Origin: Cytobacillus sp. FSL H8-0458 | GTDB lineage: Bacteria > Bacillota > Bacilli > Bacillales > Cytobacillaceae | DNA length: 64,000 nucleotides | Direction of reading: 5' to 3' | NCBI RefSeq assembly: GCF_038002165.1 | Contig: NZ_JBBOBR010000002.1 | Location: forward strand, 1 to 64,000 | Shown here: one piece after another, positions 15,884 to 25,580 of the stretch | Numbering within the stretch: position 1 is the first letter of the stretch | Layout: the number at the start of each line of letters is the position of its first letter | The notes under the pieces: model-generated | The model's database searches: none | The model's input: only the letters and a program-made list of their open reading frames with translations | What the model was told of the DNA's origin: nothing | Program-made: the position numbers and the translations under genes

Positions 15884-17047
15884 TTATAAAGAAGCCCGGT
15901 AGATTGAAACCACGTCAGCATGATTCAATTTCGCGAAATTGCCAAATTCCCCGTTTACCGTTGCTTTATCTGCCATCAATTCAATCTTGCTGTCATCGAT
16001 GTCATAATCAGCCAGGCGGGCAGGCGCTCCAATGCTGTTCCAGAATTCACGAAGCTTTTCGATCCCTTCAAGTGCTGCCTCTTCATCCGTTTTTCCTGCC
16101 GGATCCACATTAAATACACGGACAGCCAGCTGCTTAAATCGTTCAGGCTTCACGTTCAGATTATGCTTCATCCAGTTCGGGAACAGTATGGCAAGGCCGC
16201 CGCCATGAGGAATATCATAAACAGCCGATACGGCATGCTCGATATTATGCGTTGCCCAGTCTCCGCGATAGCCCATATTCAGAATTCCATTCAACGCCAT
16301 CGTGCCGGAATATAAAATGGTTGCACGATGCTCATAGCTTTCGAGGTCTTCAAGAAGTTTAGGCGCTGCTTCCATTATAGTAATCAGCAGGGATTCACAC
16401 ATGCGATCCTGAAAATCAGTATTTTCTTCAAGATGGAAATAATGCTCCAGCACATGGGACATCATATCGACAATTCCATACACCGTTTGATTTCTTGGCA
16501 CTGTGAACGTATTAACAGGATCAAGAATTGAAAATTTAGGGAATGTCACAGGACTGCCCCATCCGTATTTTTCGTTTGTTTCCCAGTTTGTAATAACAGA
16601 TCCGGCATTCATTTCAGAGCCGGTAGCAGCTAGTGTAAGAACCGTTCCAAACGGCAGAGCTTCTGCAGCAAATGCTTTCTTGATAACCAGATCCCAGGCA
16701 TCGCCATCATATTTTGCACCGGCAGCAATAGCCTTAGTGCAGTCGATTACACTCCCTCCACCAACAGCGAGCAGGAAATCGATGCCTTCATTTTTACAGA
16801 TTTCAACACCTTTGCGTACGGTAGAGATTCTTGGATTAGGCTCAACCCCTGCCAGTTCAAAAACTTCAGCATCAATTTCTTTCAGCTGAGCCATCACTTT
16901 ATCGTATAAACCATTACTCTTAATGCTTCCGCCGCCGTAAATAACAAGAACCCTCTTGCCGTACTGAGGGATTTCAGTCTGCAAGTGCGACAGCTGATCT
17001 TTCCCAAAAATTAATTTAGTTGGATTATAAAAGGTAAAATTTTGCAT
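15884..17047 (-). CDS. yugJ: iron-containing alcohol dehydrogenase (butanol dehydrogenase type)
   Basis: The 387-residue group III alcohol dehydrogenase has the length of B. subtilis YugJ. NAD-binding residues appear in [15 protein letters not shown] and [13 protein letters not shown]. The metal ligands lie in [14 protein letters not shown] (Asp and His) and in [17 protein letters not shown] (two His). It probably reduces aldehydes to alcohols with NAD(P)H; the physiological substrate is unknown. B. subtilis has two near copies (YugJ, YugK) here, while only one is present in this window. Confidence 0.93.
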   Translation of the reverse strand: MQNFTFYNPTKLIFGKDQLSHLQTEIPQYGKRVLVIYGGGSIKSNGLYDKVMAQLKEIDAEVFELAGVEPNPRISTVRKGVEICKNEGIDFLLAVGGGSVIDCTKAIAAGAKYDGDAWDLVIKKAFAAEALPFGTVLTLAATGSEMNAGSVITNWETNEKYGWGSPVTFPKFSILDPVNTFTVPRNQTVYGIVDMMSHVLEHYFHLEENTDFQDRMCESLLITIMEAAPKLLEDLESYEHRATILYSGTMALNGILNMGYRGDWATHNIEHAVSAVYDIPHGGGLAILFPNWMKHNLNVKPERFKQLAVRVFNVDPAGKTDEEAALEGIEKLREFWNSIGAPARLADYDIDDSKIELMADKATVNGEFGNFAKLNHADVVSIYRASL

Positions 17048-17233
17048 ATCACCATCTCCTTTTCCCCATCATTATCTTTCAAATTTTAAGCTATTGCAAA
17101 AAGTATGATTCGATATTCGGACTGCTGCTAAGACCATCCTTTTCATTATGGCCCTTTACGAATATTCCGATGAATATTTTTCATTTCCGTGCAGCAACAT
17201 AATAGTGAACCTATACTATAAGGAGGAAACATC

Positions 17234-17473
17234 ATGAGTGGCATTCAGCGTATTGCACTGGTTCTTACAATTATTGGGGCTATTAACTGGGGTTTAATCG
17301 GATTTTTCCAATTTGATCTTGTGGCAGCTATCTTTGGCGGCCAGGATTCAGCCCTTTCAAGAATCATATATGGTCTGGTGGGCATCGCCGGCCTAATCAA
17401 CTTGGGCCTTCTCTTCAAACCAAATGAAGAACTGGAAAGAGAGCCTGAGACTGAGACTAGACCAACCCGTTAA
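17234..17473 (+). CDS. yuzA: DUF378 small membrane protein
   Basis: The 79-residue protein has two membrane helices. The DUF378 signature is visible: INWGLIGFFQFDLV in the first helix and SRIIYGLVGIAGLINL in the second, followed by a charged C-terminus. The ribosome site is AAGGAGG. In B. subtilis yuzA also lies next to yugJ. Function unknown. Confidence 0.9.
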   Translation: MSGIQRIALVLTIIGAINWGLIGFFQFDLVAAIFGGQDSALSRIIYGLVGIAGLINLGLLFKPNEELEREPETETRPTR

Positions 17474-17480
17474 TGCATGC

Positions 17481-17516
17481 AAAAAATCCTTGCACATTGT
17501 GTGCAAGGATTTTTTA
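17481..17516. terminator. bidirectional terminator between yuzA and the glutamate dehydrogenase gene
   Basis: AAAAAATCCTTGCACA and its exact complement flank a 3-nt loop, giving T runs on both strands between two convergent genes. Confidence 0.93.
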
Positions 17517-17543
17517 TTGAACGAGTATATACCATTTGCTGAA

Positions 17544-18830
17544 TTACACCCAGCCTCTGAAGCGGGATGCTTCAGACATTTTTCTCGCGCCGACCATGTA
17601 AGCAGCAAGACGCATATTTACCTTTCTTTGCTGTGAAGTCTGGTAAACATTATCGAAAGCCTGAACAAGTACTTTTTTCAGCTTTTCTGTAACTTCCTCT
17701 TCAGTCCAATAGTACCCCTGGTTGTTCTGCACCCATTCGAAATAGGATACAGTTACACCGCCTGAGCTGGCTAACACATCAGGAACAAGCAGGATTCCCC
17801 GGTCTGAAAGTATTTTTGTAGCTTCAAGAGTAGTTGGGCCATTTGCTGCCTCTACTATGATGGGAGCTTTAATATTATGGGCATTTGCTGCCGTAATCTG
17901 ATTGGACACAGCCGCAGGAACCAGGATATCGCAATCCAGTTCAAGCAATTCTTCGTTTGTTAAAGTGTTATCGAAAAGAGTCGTTACCGTTCCAAAGCTG
18001 TCGCGTCTATCAAGAAGGTAATCAATATCTAAGCCATTTGGATCATATAGAGCACCATATGCATCTGAAATGGCGACCACTTTAGCGCCTGCATCATGCA
18101 TAAATTTTGCCAGGAAGCTTCCTGCATTACCAAATCCCTGAACAGCCACACGGGCTCCTTCAATGGAAATGCCGTGCTTTTTCGCAGCTTCCTCGATGCA
18201 GATTACTACACCCTGTGCAGTTGCCTTTTCCCTTCCTTGCGATCCTCCGAGAACAAGTGGCTTGCCTGTGATGAACCCAGGAGAATCATACTCACGGAGG
18301 CGGCTGTATTCATCCATCATCCAGGCCATGATCTGTGAGTTCGTATAAACATCCGGAGCAGGTATATCTTTAGTAGGTCCAACGATCTGGCTGATTGCCC
18401 TTACATATCCTCGGCTTAAGCGTTCCAGCTCCCCCATTGACATGGAACGGGGATCACAAATGATGCCGCCTTTCCCTCCTCCATAAGGAAGATCCACAAT
18501 CCCGCACTTTAAACTCATCCACATGGATAAAGCTTTTACTTCATCCTCATTTACTTCAGGATGAAAACGAACACCGCCCTTTGTCGGTCCTACCGCATCA
18601 TTATGCTGAGATCGGTATCCGGTAAAAATTTTTACCGACCCGTCATCCATCCTAACTGGGATTCTCACTGTGAGCATCCTCAGCGGTTCTTTCAGCAGCT
18701 CATACATCTCATCTGCATAGCCGAGCTTGTTCAAAGCTTCTTTAATCACAACTTGAGTTGAAGTAAATAAATTTAAAGACTCTTCCATTTTTTGTTCAGT
18801 TTCTTTACCAGCTACTCCTGCAGCTCCCAT
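17544..18830 (-). CDS. rocG: NAD-dependent glutamate dehydrogenase (RocG/GudB type)
   Basis: The 428-residue enzyme oxidises glutamate to 2-oxoglutarate and ammonia. Visible are PTKGGVRFHP, the catalytic PYGGGKGGI region, DIPAPDV, the Rossmann motif VQGFGNAGSFLAKF and the conserved ASRFRGWV C-terminus. Sequence details resemble both RocG and GudB of B. subtilis; the roc context favours RocG. Two ATGs stand together at 18833 and 18830. The second has better spacing from AAGAGGTG. It completes the arginine/ornithine route encoded by rocA and rocD upstream. I found no GG-N10-GC sigma-54 site directly before it, unlike rocA. Confidence 0.92.
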   Translation of the reverse strand: MGAAGVAGKETEQKMEESLNLFTSTQVVIKEALNKLGYADEMYELLKEPLRMLTVRIPVRMDDGSVKIFTGYRSQHNDAVGPTKGGVRFHPEVNEDEVKALSMWMSLKCGIVDLPYGGGKGGIICDPRSMSMGELERLSRGYVRAISQIVGPTKDIPAPDVYTNSQIMAWMMDEYSRLREYDSPGFITGKPLVLGGSQGREKATAQGVVICIEEAAKKHGISIEGARVAVQGFGNAGSFLAKFMHDAGAKVVAISDAYGALYDPNGLDIDYLLDRRDSFGTVTTLFDNTLTNEELLELDCDILVPAAVSNQITAANAHNIKAPIIVEAANGPTTLEATKILSDRGILLVPDVLASSGGVTVSYFEWVQNNQGYYWTEEEVTEKLKKVLVQAFDNVYQTSQQRKVNMRLAAYMVGARKMSEASRFRGWV

Positions 18831-18938
18831 CATGGCACCTCTTGATTTTAATATTTAGGAAAATTACAGCAATACTCCATAACCGGCGGCCCTGCATCAC
18901 AGATTCAGACACAAAGGCCAACTGTCCGTATAATTGTA

Positions 18939-20138
18939 TTAGCTTAATACTTTATTGATTCTTTCAATTGCCCAATCAAGCTCTTCTTCAGAAATGACTA
19001 AAGGAGGGGCAAATCGAATAACCGTGTCATGCGTTTCTTTGCAAAGCAATCCTTGTTCTTTAAGCTCTTCGCAATATTTGCGTGCCGGCTCACTCAGCTC
19101 TACACCGATAAATAAACCGCGGCCGCGCACTTCTTTAATAACAGGATTATTAATTTCTTTTAATTTGTTCATGAAATATTCGCCGAGTTTAAGGGAACGA
19201 TCTGCCAGCTTTTCTTCAACCAATACATTCAAGGAAGCAACAGATACGGCACATGCCATTGGGTTTCCTCCAAATGTTGAACCATGTGATCCAGGGTTGA
19301 ATACCCCAAGAACATCTTTATTCGCAACCACACATGAAATCGGGAATACTCCCCCTCCAAGCGCTTTACCTAAAATGAACATGTCAGGATCTACATCTTC
19401 CCATTCACACGCAAACATTTTTCCGGAACGGGCAAGGCCAGCCTGGATTTCATCTGCAATGAATAATACATTGTTCTCCTTACAAGTTTCATATGCTTTT
19501 TTCAGGAAGCCTTCAGGAGGAATCACAATTCCAGCTTCACCCTGGATTGGCTCAATTAAGAAAGCAGCCGTATTCTCAGTGATTGCTTCTTTAAGCGCGT
19601 CAAGGTCTCCGTACGGAATCAGCTTAATGCCAGGAAGCATAGGTCCGAAGCCTCGCTTATATTCTTCTTCAGAAGAAAGCGAAACCGCTGTCATAGTACG
19701 GCCATGGAAGTTACCTATACAAGCAATGATTTCCGCCTGATTATCTGCTACCCCTTTTACATCATAAGCCCAGCGGCGTGCAGCTTTAATTGCCGTTTCA
19801 ACCGCTTCTGCCCCTGTATTCATCGGAAGAGCCATGTCTTTATTTGTCAATTCGCAAATCATTTCATACCAAGGACCCAGCTGATCGTTATGGAAAGCAC
19901 GTGAAGTTAGCGTTACGCGGTCAGCCTGATCCTTCAGCGCCTTGATGATTTTCGGATGGCGGTGGCCTTGGTTTACAGCTGAATAAGCACTTAGCATATC
20001 CATGTATTTATTGCCTTCAGGATCTTCCACCCAAACACCTTCCGCTTTGGAAATAACGATTGGAAGCGGGTGATAATTGTTTGCACCGTATTTTTCAGTT
20101 TGTTCGATAAGTGAATGTGATTTTGTCGCTTCAGCCAA
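18939..20138 (-). CDS. rocD: ornithine aminotransferase
   Basis: The 399-residue PLP enzyme transfers the delta-amino group of ornithine to 2-oxoglutarate, giving glutamate semialdehyde/pyrroline-5-carboxylate. It contains the class III aminotransferase landmarks: [29 protein letters not shown], and the PLP lysine in [11 protein letters not shown] with ADEIQAG upstream. The start is a TTG behind TAGGAGG, inside the same reading frame as the RocD N-terminus. It lies 121 nt downstream of rocA, and the gap contains a stable 13-bp hairpin but no clear terminator, so co-transcription with rocA is likely. Confidence 0.95.
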   Translation of the reverse strand: MAEATKSHSLIEQTEKYGANNYHPLPIVISKAEGVWVEDPEGNKYMDMLSAYSAVNQGHRHPKIIKALKDQADRVTLTSRAFHNDQLGPWYEMICELTNKDMALPMNTGAEAVETAIKAARRWAYDVKGVADNQAEIIACIGNFHGRTMTAVSLSSEEEYKRGFGPMLPGIKLIPYGDLDALKEAITENTAAFLIEPIQGEAGIVIPPEGFLKKAYETCKENNVLFIADEIQAGLARSGKMFACEWEDVDPDMFILGKALGGGVFPISCVVANKDVLGVFNPGSHGSTFGGNPMACAVSVASLNVLVEEKLADRSLKLGEYFMNKLKEINNPVIKEVRGRGLFIGVELSEPARKYCEELKEQGLLCKETHDTVIRFAPPLVISEEELDWAIERINKVLS

Positions 20139-20216
20139 TTAAAATTCCTCCTATTTCAGAATAGTCCTTTTTATTGTAACGTTAAGCTATTCTACTTTAA
20201 ACTATTTTGGGTTTTA

Positions 20217-20249
20217 GCATGCACAGGATATGAAAAATCCCGTACATGC
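20217..20249 (-). other. stable hairpin in the rocA-rocD spacer
   Basis: GCATGTACGGGAT pairs with the AT-TCCTGTGCATGC arm through 13 positions, two of them G-U. No T run follows, so it is more likely an mRNA-stabilising or processing structure or a weak attenuator than a terminator. Confidence 0.4.
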
Positions 20250-20259
20250 TTTACAAGTC

Positions 20260-21807
20260 TTAGTACATTTCAGAAGTAGTCTTCGCCTGCATGTGCAGAA
20301 GGATGTAGTCAGGACCGCCTGCTTTGGAGTCTGTTCCTGACATGTTGAATCCGCCGAATGGCTGGTATCCAACGATCGCACCTGTACAGCCGCGGTTGAA
20401 GTATAGGTTTCCAACATGGAAATCTTCACGCGCCTTTTGGATGTGCTCACGGTTCTGTGTGATCACAGCTCCTGTTAAGCCGTACTCAGTGTTGTTGGCA
20501 ATTTCAAGCGCATGGTCGAAATCTTTTGCCTTTGTGAAGCCAACGACTGGCCCAAAGATTTCTTCCTGCATTAAGCGCGCGTCTGGTGCAAGGTCAGCGA
20601 ATACAGTAGGTTTGATAAAGAAGCCCTTAGAATTGTCTCCTTCTCCGCCTGTCATCAGCTTGCCTTCTTCTTTGCCGGTTTCAATGTAGCTCATGATCTT
20701 GTCAAATGCACCCTGGTCAATCACTGGACCCATGTAATTGCTTTGGTCTTCAGGGTTGCCCTGCGTTAATTCATTAGTCAGTTCTACCACACGGTTCAGA
20801 ACCTGATCGTATACATCTTCTACGATCACTGCACGTGAGCATGCCGAGCACTTCTGGCCGGAGAAGCCGAAAGCAGATGCCACGATTGAAGTAGCCGCTA
20901 ATTCAAGGTCTGCTTCTTTGTCGACAACAATCGTATCCTTACCGCCCATTTCCGCGATGACGCGCTTCAGCCAGATTTGGCCTTCGTTTAATTTAGATGC
21001 GCGCTCGTTGATGCGAAGACCTACATCACGTGAACCTGTGAAGGAGATAAAGCGAGTGTCTTTATGGTCAACCAGGTAGTCGCCCACTTCTGCACCGCTG
21101 CCCGGAACAAAGTTTAGAACGCCCTTCGGAAGGCCTGCTTCTTCCATCACTTCAACAAATTTCGCAGCCACAACCGGTGTTGTAGAAGCTGGTTTTAATA
21201 GAACTGTGTTTCCTGCTACGATCGCAGCAACAGTTGTGCCGGCCATGATCGCAAGCGGGAAGTTCCAAGGAGAGATGATGATGCCCACTCCCAATGGAAT
21301 GTAATCATAACGGTTATATTCGTTCGGACGGCTGTTAACAGGAACACCGTCTTTGATTTCTAAAATTTGGCGTGCATAGTACTCAAGGAAGTCAATCGCT
21401 TCCGCAGTATCAGCATCTGCCTCGTTCCAAGGCTTTCCTGCTTCTTTTGTTAAGAGAGCAGAGAACTCATGCTTGCGGCGGCGGATAATCGCAGCAGCTT
21501 TGAATAAAACATCTGCGCGTGTTTCCGGCTTCACTTTTCTCCATGTTTTGAATGCTTCCACAGCAGCCTGCATCGCTTTTTCCGCAAGCTCGCGGTTTGC
21601 CTTTGAAACACGGCCAACTACTTCTTCTTTATTAGAAGGATTGATTGATACAATTTTATCTTCAGTAGAAATGCGCTCTCCGCCAATTAAAAGATCATAA
21701 TCCTGTCCTAAATAGCTTTCGACTGTTTTTAATCCCTGTAAGTACGCTTCACGGTTTTCTTCTGTTTTAAAATTTGTGAAAGGTTCATGTTTGTACGGCT
21801 GTACCAT
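20260..21807 (-). CDS. rocA: 1-pyrroline-5-carboxylate dehydrogenase
   Basis: The 515-residue aldehyde dehydrogenase converts pyrroline-5-carboxylate to glutamate with NAD+. The length equals B. subtilis RocA when translation begins at ATG 21807 ([10 protein letters not shown]), 7 nt after an AAAGGGGG site. The longer frame from 21834 would include the ribosome site. Motifs seen: [22 protein letters not shown], the general base Glu in [11 protein letters not shown], and the nucleophile Cys in [13 protein letters not shown] sigma-54 promoter lies 48 nt upstream, and the gene diverges from the activator gene rocR. Confidence 0.97.
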   Translation of the reverse strand: MVQPYKHEPFTNFKTEENREAYLQGLKTVESYLGQDYDLLIGGERISTEDKIVSINPSNKEEVVGRVSKANRELAEKAMQAAVEAFKTWRKVKPETRADVLFKAAAIIRRRKHEFSALLTKEAGKPWNEADADTAEAIDFLEYYARQILEIKDGVPVNSRPNEYNRYDYIPLGVGIIISPWNFPLAIMAGTTVAAIVAGNTVLLKPASTTPVVAAKFVEVMEEAGLPKGVLNFVPGSGAEVGDYLVDHKDTRFISFTGSRDVGLRINERASKLNEGQIWLKRVIAEMGGKDTIVVDKEADLELAATSIVASAFGFSGQKCSACSRAVIVEDVYDQVLNRVVELTNELTQGNPEDQSNYMGPVIDQGAFDKIMSYIETGKEEGKLMTGGEGDNSKGFFIKPTVFADLAPDARLMQEEIFGPVVGFTKAKDFDHALEIANNTEYGLTGAVITQNREHIQKAREDFHVGNLYFNRGCTGAIVGYQPFGGFNMSGTDSKAGGPDYILLHMQAKTTSEMY

Positions 21808-21854
21808 GATGCCATCCCCCTTTAATAAATTCATTTTTCATCCACCATTTTGTG

Positions 21855-21871
21855 ATGCAAGAACTGTGCCA
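21855..21871 (-). promoter_or_regulatory. sigma-54 promoter of rocA
   Basis: On the minus strand TGGCAC (21871-21866), AGTTC and TTGCAT (21860-21855) match the -24/-12 consensus TGGCACN5TTGCW exactly. A start site near 21844 is implied. This requires an enhancer-binding activator, and rocR lies divergently next door. Confidence 0.93.
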
Positions 21872-21911
21872 GATTTAAAAAGCTGACAAATGAATATTTT
21901 TATTAACTAAG

Positions 21912-21928
21912 AGCAAAATATATTTGCT
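21912..21928. promoter_or_regulatory. candidate RocR activating site 1
   Basis: AGCAAAATATATTTGCT is a 17-bp dyad centred about 76 bp upstream of the inferred rocA start. Size and placement fit the 8-1-8 inverted repeats described for RocR upstream activating sequences. Confidence 0.7.
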
Positions 21929-21955
21929 ATTTTTCAAATCACTAATAGTAATTGG

Positions 21956-21972
21956 TGCAAATTTTAATTGCA
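21956..21972. promoter_or_regulatory. candidate RocR activating site 2, overlapping the rocR promoter
   Basis: TGCAAATTTTAATTGCA is a second 17-bp dyad, centred 44 bp from the first (about four helical turns) and about 120 bp from the rocA start. It overlaps a possible rocR -35 (TTGCAT at 21968-21973, 17 bp before TACTAT), which would allow autoregulation. Confidence 0.65.
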
Positions 21973-22026
21973 TATATTTAAATTAGTATATACTATTGAA
22001 TAAACTGCCGAATGAAGGAGATTACA

Positions 22027-23448
22027 ATGAATCACAGGGAATTTGAACAGCTCCAAATGAAAAGCAAGTTCTTTCAGCGGATATTAGATGAAATTGATGT
22101 TGGTGTCCATGTAGTGAATGAGGAAGGACGAACTACATTCTATAATAAAAAAATGGCCCAAATAGAAGGCATGGATTATGAAGATGTATTGGATAAAAAT
22201 CTGCTGGATGTATTTTCTTTCAATCAGGACGAAGACAGCACCTTACTTCAGGCGCTCAAAAATGGCAGCAAAATTAAAAATGCCAAACAAACCTATTTTA
22301 ACAATAAGGGACAGGAAATCACCACGATCAATAACACTTTTCCAATTATGGAAAATGATGAACAGATAGGCGCTATGGAAATCGCACGTGATGTGACCAA
22401 GCTTGAAAAGCTGATCAGAGAAAATATGAATAAACGCGGAGACACACGCTATACTTTCGATAGTATTATTGGAAGCAGCTCAGAAATCCATGAAGTTATT
22501 GAAGCGAGCAAAAGAGCAACCCGGACAAGTTCTTCTGTCCTTATTATCGGGGAGACCGGCACGGGGAAAGAGCTTTTTGCCCAAAGCATCCATAATGGCA
22601 GCAGCCGCTCTTCAAAACCATTTATCTCCCAAAATTGCGCTGCTCTTCCTGACAGTCTGATAGAGGGTCTTTTATTCGGCACAAAAAAAGGGGCATTTAC
22701 AGGCTCCATTGAAAGGCCAGGATTGTTTGAACAGGCAAATGGCGGAACTTTGCTGCTGGATGAAATCAATTCACTTAATCCCTCCCTGCAGGCAAAGCTT
22801 TTGAGAGTTTTGCAGGAAAAAACGGTCAGAAGGGTCGGTGACACGAAAGACCGGACAATAGATGTAAGAATTATAGCAACTATTAACGAAGACCCGATTG
22901 ATGCTATCTCAGAAAACCGCATGCGAAAAGATTTATATTACAGGCTTAGTGTTGTTTCCCTCTTTATTCCGCCTCTGCGTGAGAGAAGAAAGGATATCCG
23001 GGATCTTGCACAATTTTTCATAGAAAAATACAATCAGCTATTTGGGATGAATGTAGCGGAAATCGATGAAGAAGTAATGAGCAAATTCGAGCAATACGAT
23101 TGGCCGGGCAATGTAAGGGAACTGGAGCATATTATCGAAGGTGCCATGAATCTGCTTGATCAGGAAGAAGCGATCAGCTATGTGCATTTGCCTCTTCATT
23201 TCCGGAATAAGCCTCAATTCAAGGAGGAACCGCACGAAACCGGTCATTTGGAGGATTTGCTTATACAGAAAAACAAGCCTGTTAAAACACTAGAACAATA
23301 TATACAGGAAGCTGAGACCTACTATTTAAAGAAAGTCCTTAAACACCATGGCAATAATATAACCCAAGCAGCAAAATCCCTTGGCATGAGCCGGCAAAAT
23401 CTGCAGTATCGGCTGAAAAAGTACGGATTCAGGAAAGAAAACAGCTGA
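22027..23448 (+). CDS. rocR: sigma-54-dependent activator of arginine/ornithine catabolism
   Basis: The 473-residue NtrC-family protein closely follows RocR. It has an N-terminal PAS sensor (ILDEIDVGVHVVNEEGRTTFYN) and a linker (LIRENMNK). The central AAA+ domain carries Walker A GETGTGKE and Walker B GGTLLLDEI. A C-terminal Fis-type HTH (NITQAAKSLGMSRQNLQYRLKK) follows. The start at 22027 follows GAAGGAG; an ATG at 22012 would overlap that site. One oddity is that the sigma-54-contacting loop reads GAFTGS instead of GAFTGA. It diverges from rocA, whose sigma-54 promoter and dyads lie between them. In B. subtilis RocR senses ornithine or citrulline. Confidence 0.95.
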   Translation: MNHREFEQLQMKSKFFQRILDEIDVGVHVVNEEGRTTFYNKKMAQIEGMDYEDVLDKNLLDVFSFNQDEDSTLLQALKNGSKIKNAKQTYFNNKGQEITTINNTFPIMENDEQIGAMEIARDVTKLEKLIRENMNKRGDTRYTFDSIIGSSSEIHEVIEASKRATRTSSSVLIIGETGTGKELFAQSIHNGSSRSSKPFISQNCAALPDSLIEGLLFGTKKGAFTGSIERPGLFEQANGGTLLLDEINSLNPSLQAKLLRVLQEKTVRRVGDTKDRTIDVRIIATINEDPIDAISENRMRKDLYYRLSVVSLFIPPLRERRKDIRDLAQFFIEKYNQLFGMNVAEIDEEVMSKFEQYDWPGNVRELEHIIEGAMNLLDQEEAISYVHLPLHFRNKPQFKEEPHETGHLEDLLIQKNKPVKTLEQYIQEAETYYLKKVLKHHGNNITQAAKSLGMSRQNLQYRLKKYGFRKENS

Positions 23449-23491
23449 TTAATTCGGCGTGGGAATCTATCGATAACAGAATAAAAAAACG

Positions 23492-23520
23492 AAAAGCTCC
23501 CCACGGGGAGCTTATTTGTA
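23492..23520. terminator. terminator between rocR and the globin gene
   Basis: GCTCCCC / GGGGAGC stem with an ACG loop. The minus strand continues into a long T run; it overlaps the globin stop codon and may serve both convergent genes. Confidence 0.8.
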
Positions 23521-23877
23521 TAGAATATCGTCCCTAAGCGCTGCCACACGAGTCAAAGCTTCGTCGATATCCCTCTCACTCACTCCAAAATGGGCAAGTG
23601 CATCATGCAGATGCCTGGCAATCGCATCAAAGTGTTCCGGCTGCAGATCCATTCCCTCATGTGCTTTTGCCATGGAATTGCCTGAATACTGATTTGGCCC
23701 TCCCAGAGCATAACTGATGAACTTGGATTGATGCCGCTTCTGCTTTGCCATATCAGTATGCTCGAAAAACTGATTGACGGTCGGATCCTTCAATACCAGT
23801 TCCTCGTAAAAATAATCAACAACCTTTTCAATAGATTCTCCGCCGCCTACTTTTTCGTAAAGTGTCTGCTCTGCCAT
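23512..23877 (-). CDS. yjbI: group II truncated haemoglobin
   Basis: The 121-residue protein has the 2-on-2 globin fold: EKVGGGESIEKVVDYFYEEL (helices A-B), the FF pair of the CD region, and the proximal His73 in MAKAHEGM. Bacillus relatives (YjbI, trHbO group) bind oxygen tightly and may protect against oxidative or nitrosative stress. The start MAEQTLYEK at 23877 follows AAAGGAG; the longer frame from 23898 includes that site. The gene stands alone between rocR and nhaC. Confidence 0.9.
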   Translation of the reverse strand: MAEQTLYEKVGGGESIEKVVDYFYEELVLKDPTVNQFFEHTDMAKQKRHQSKFISYALGGPNQYSGNSMAKAHEGMDLQPEHFDAIARHLHDALAHFGVSERDIDEALTRVAALRDDILYK

Positions 23878-23978
23878 ATATATCTCTCCTTTCAACAAAA
23901 TATATTCTTTGCTTACTGAAAGTTCTTATTCAAAAACTTTACAGTCAGAATCAATTTACCTTTACCCTATTATTTTTT

Positions 23979-24012
23979 CAAAAAACAAAGAAGACTCCGA
24001 GGATACGGAGCC
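23979..24012 (-). terminator. terminator after nhaC
   Basis: GGCTCCG / CGGAGTC stem on the minus strand, followed by TTCTTTGTTTTTT. Confidence 0.75.
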
Positions 24013-24018
24013 TGAAAT

Positions 24019-25446
24019 CTAAGATGCTAATTGATCTTTTTCTTCTATTTCTTTTCGTTCCTGGTCACTCATGAATGTTATTTTGTAGCCAAGCATCGCA
24101 AAGATAATAGCCAGGATCGGCACAGTGAAATTTAAAATTGCGTATGGTGCATATTCAAATGGATGAACGGACAGTGTTGACATGATAAACACTGCACAAG
24201 TATTCCATGGAACAAAAACGGACGTGACGGTACCTCCATCTTCAAGGGCCCGTGAAAGATTTTTAGATTGCAGGTTTTTATCCTTAAATGCCTGAGTGTA
24301 CATTCTGCCCGGCAGCAAAATGGAAATATACTGCTCTGCAGCTGCTACATTGGTAAAGAATGCAGATAGCACGGTAGTGGCTACCAAGCTCCTTGCTGAA
24401 CGGGCCAATTTCAGGATTTGTTCAACAATGGCTTTTAGCATGCCGGTCTGCTCCATAACTCCTCCAAAGGCCATCGCTACTATCGTAAGGGAAACGGTAT
24501 ACATCATATCGTCAATGCCGCCTCTATTAAATAGCTCGTCCACCATCGAGTTCCCTGATTCAATCGAAAACCCGCCCTGGAGTGTATTCACCGCATCCCC
24601 TACAGCGCCGCCCTGCACAAAAATATGGCAAAGCCAGCCAAGGAAAACGCCAACCGCAAGCGCGGGCAATGCAGGCACTTTTTTTGCCACTAAACCTATA
24701 ACAATTAAAGGAACCAATAATAGCCAAGGAGATATGACGAAACTTTCTGATAAAACATTCATTACATCGGTAATCTTCTCACTTTTTACATCATCCCCGC
24801 CGAATTGCCTTCCCAAAAGCCAATAAGCAATAATGGCAATGACCAGCGCCGGAATGGTGGTATAAAACATGTGCTTTATATGATCGAAAAGGTCTGTACC
24901 TGTAATTCCTGCAGCCAAATTAGTCGTGTCTGACAGCGGAGACATTTTATCTCCAAAATAGGCGCCTGAGATAATAGCCCCTGCAACCATTGGTGCCGGT
25001 ATGCCCATGCTGATTCCAATACCCATTCCGGCAACGCCAATCGTTCCCATAACAGACCATGAGCTCCCGATTGCAAGAGCAACAATTGCACAAATTATGC
25101 AGATGGACACCAGAAACATTGATGGTGTCATTAGCTTCAGCCCATAAAAGACCATTGTCGCTACAATTCCCCCGCCAATCCAGGATCCAATAGTCAAGCC
25201 CACCATTATAATAATTAAAATAGCCGGAAGCGCCAGCTTAATGCCTTTATAAAAGCCTTCTTCAATATCATTCCACTTATAGCCAAAACGCCAGGCAATG
25301 AAAGCGGATACAATCGTTCCGGCAATTAAAGGCACATGAGGGCTTCCCTCAAACTTAACAATCGTAATAATCATTGCAGCAATCATGACCAGCAGCGGAA
25401 GCACCGCAAACCAGAAGGGAATTTTCTTTCCTGTTATTTCTTTCAT
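24019..25446 (-). CDS. nhaC: NhaC-family sodium/proton antiporter
   Basis: The 475-residue, 11-12 helix membrane protein carries the NhaC pattern: GGGIVATMVFYGL, the GSSWSVMGTIGVAGMGIG helix, ISGAYFGDKMSPLSDTTNLA with conserved acidic and polar residues inside the membrane, and VFVPWNTCAVF. It exchanges cytoplasmic sodium, possibly with malate or lactate in some relatives, for protons. Monocistronic: it has its own terminator and a 200-nt leader holding a hairpin. With mrp and yuiF it makes three sodium/proton exchange systems in this window. Confidence 0.92.
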   Translation of the reverse strand: MKEITGKKIPFWFAVLPLLVMIAAMIITIVKFEGSPHVPLIAGTIVSAFIAWRFGYKWNDIEEGFYKGIKLALPAILIIIMVGLTIGSWIGGGIVATMVFYGLKLMTPSMFLVSICIICAIVALAIGSSWSVMGTIGVAGMGIGISMGIPAPMVAGAIISGAYFGDKMSPLSDTTNLAAGITGTDLFDHIKHMFYTTIPALVIAIIAYWLLGRQFGGDDVKSEKITDVMNVLSESFVISPWLLLVPLIVIGLVAKKVPALPALAVGVFLGWLCHIFVQGGAVGDAVNTLQGGFSIESGNSMVDELFNRGGIDDMMYTVSLTIVAMAFGGVMEQTGMLKAIVEQILKLARSARSLVATTVLSAFFTNVAAAEQYISILLPGRMYTQAFKDKNLQSKNLSRALEDGGTVTSVFVPWNTCAVFIMSTLSVHPFEYAPYAILNFTVPILAIIFAMLGYKITFMSDQERKEIEEKDQLAS

Positions 25447-25580
25447 AATGTTCCTCCTTTTAAAGTTACATGTCTGTTGGTTTAACTATTGCAAGATTAA
25501 TGCCAAGATATGAAATTCAAACATTTTTCAGACTATTTACCGTAAAAAAATTAATTTACATCGGTTTTATGCAGGTAAGC

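Noticed and set aside
18834-18938. sigma-54 promoter directly before the glutamate dehydrogenase gene
   Set aside because: Searched for GG-N10-GC with the right flanks; none fits, unlike the clear site before rocA.
18955-19740. 261-aa plus-strand frame opposite rocD
   Set aside because: Exactly antisense to a well-conserved enzyme, with low-complexity Ser/Pro-rich sequence and no ribosome site. It is a codon-usage shadow.
22449-22922. 157-aa minus-strand frame opposite rocR
   Set aside because: Antisense to the AAA+ domain of rocR with no own ribosome site.
24296-24826. 176-aa plus-strand frame opposite nhaC
   Set aside because: Antisense to a membrane protein gene; composition is that of a reverse-complement shadow.
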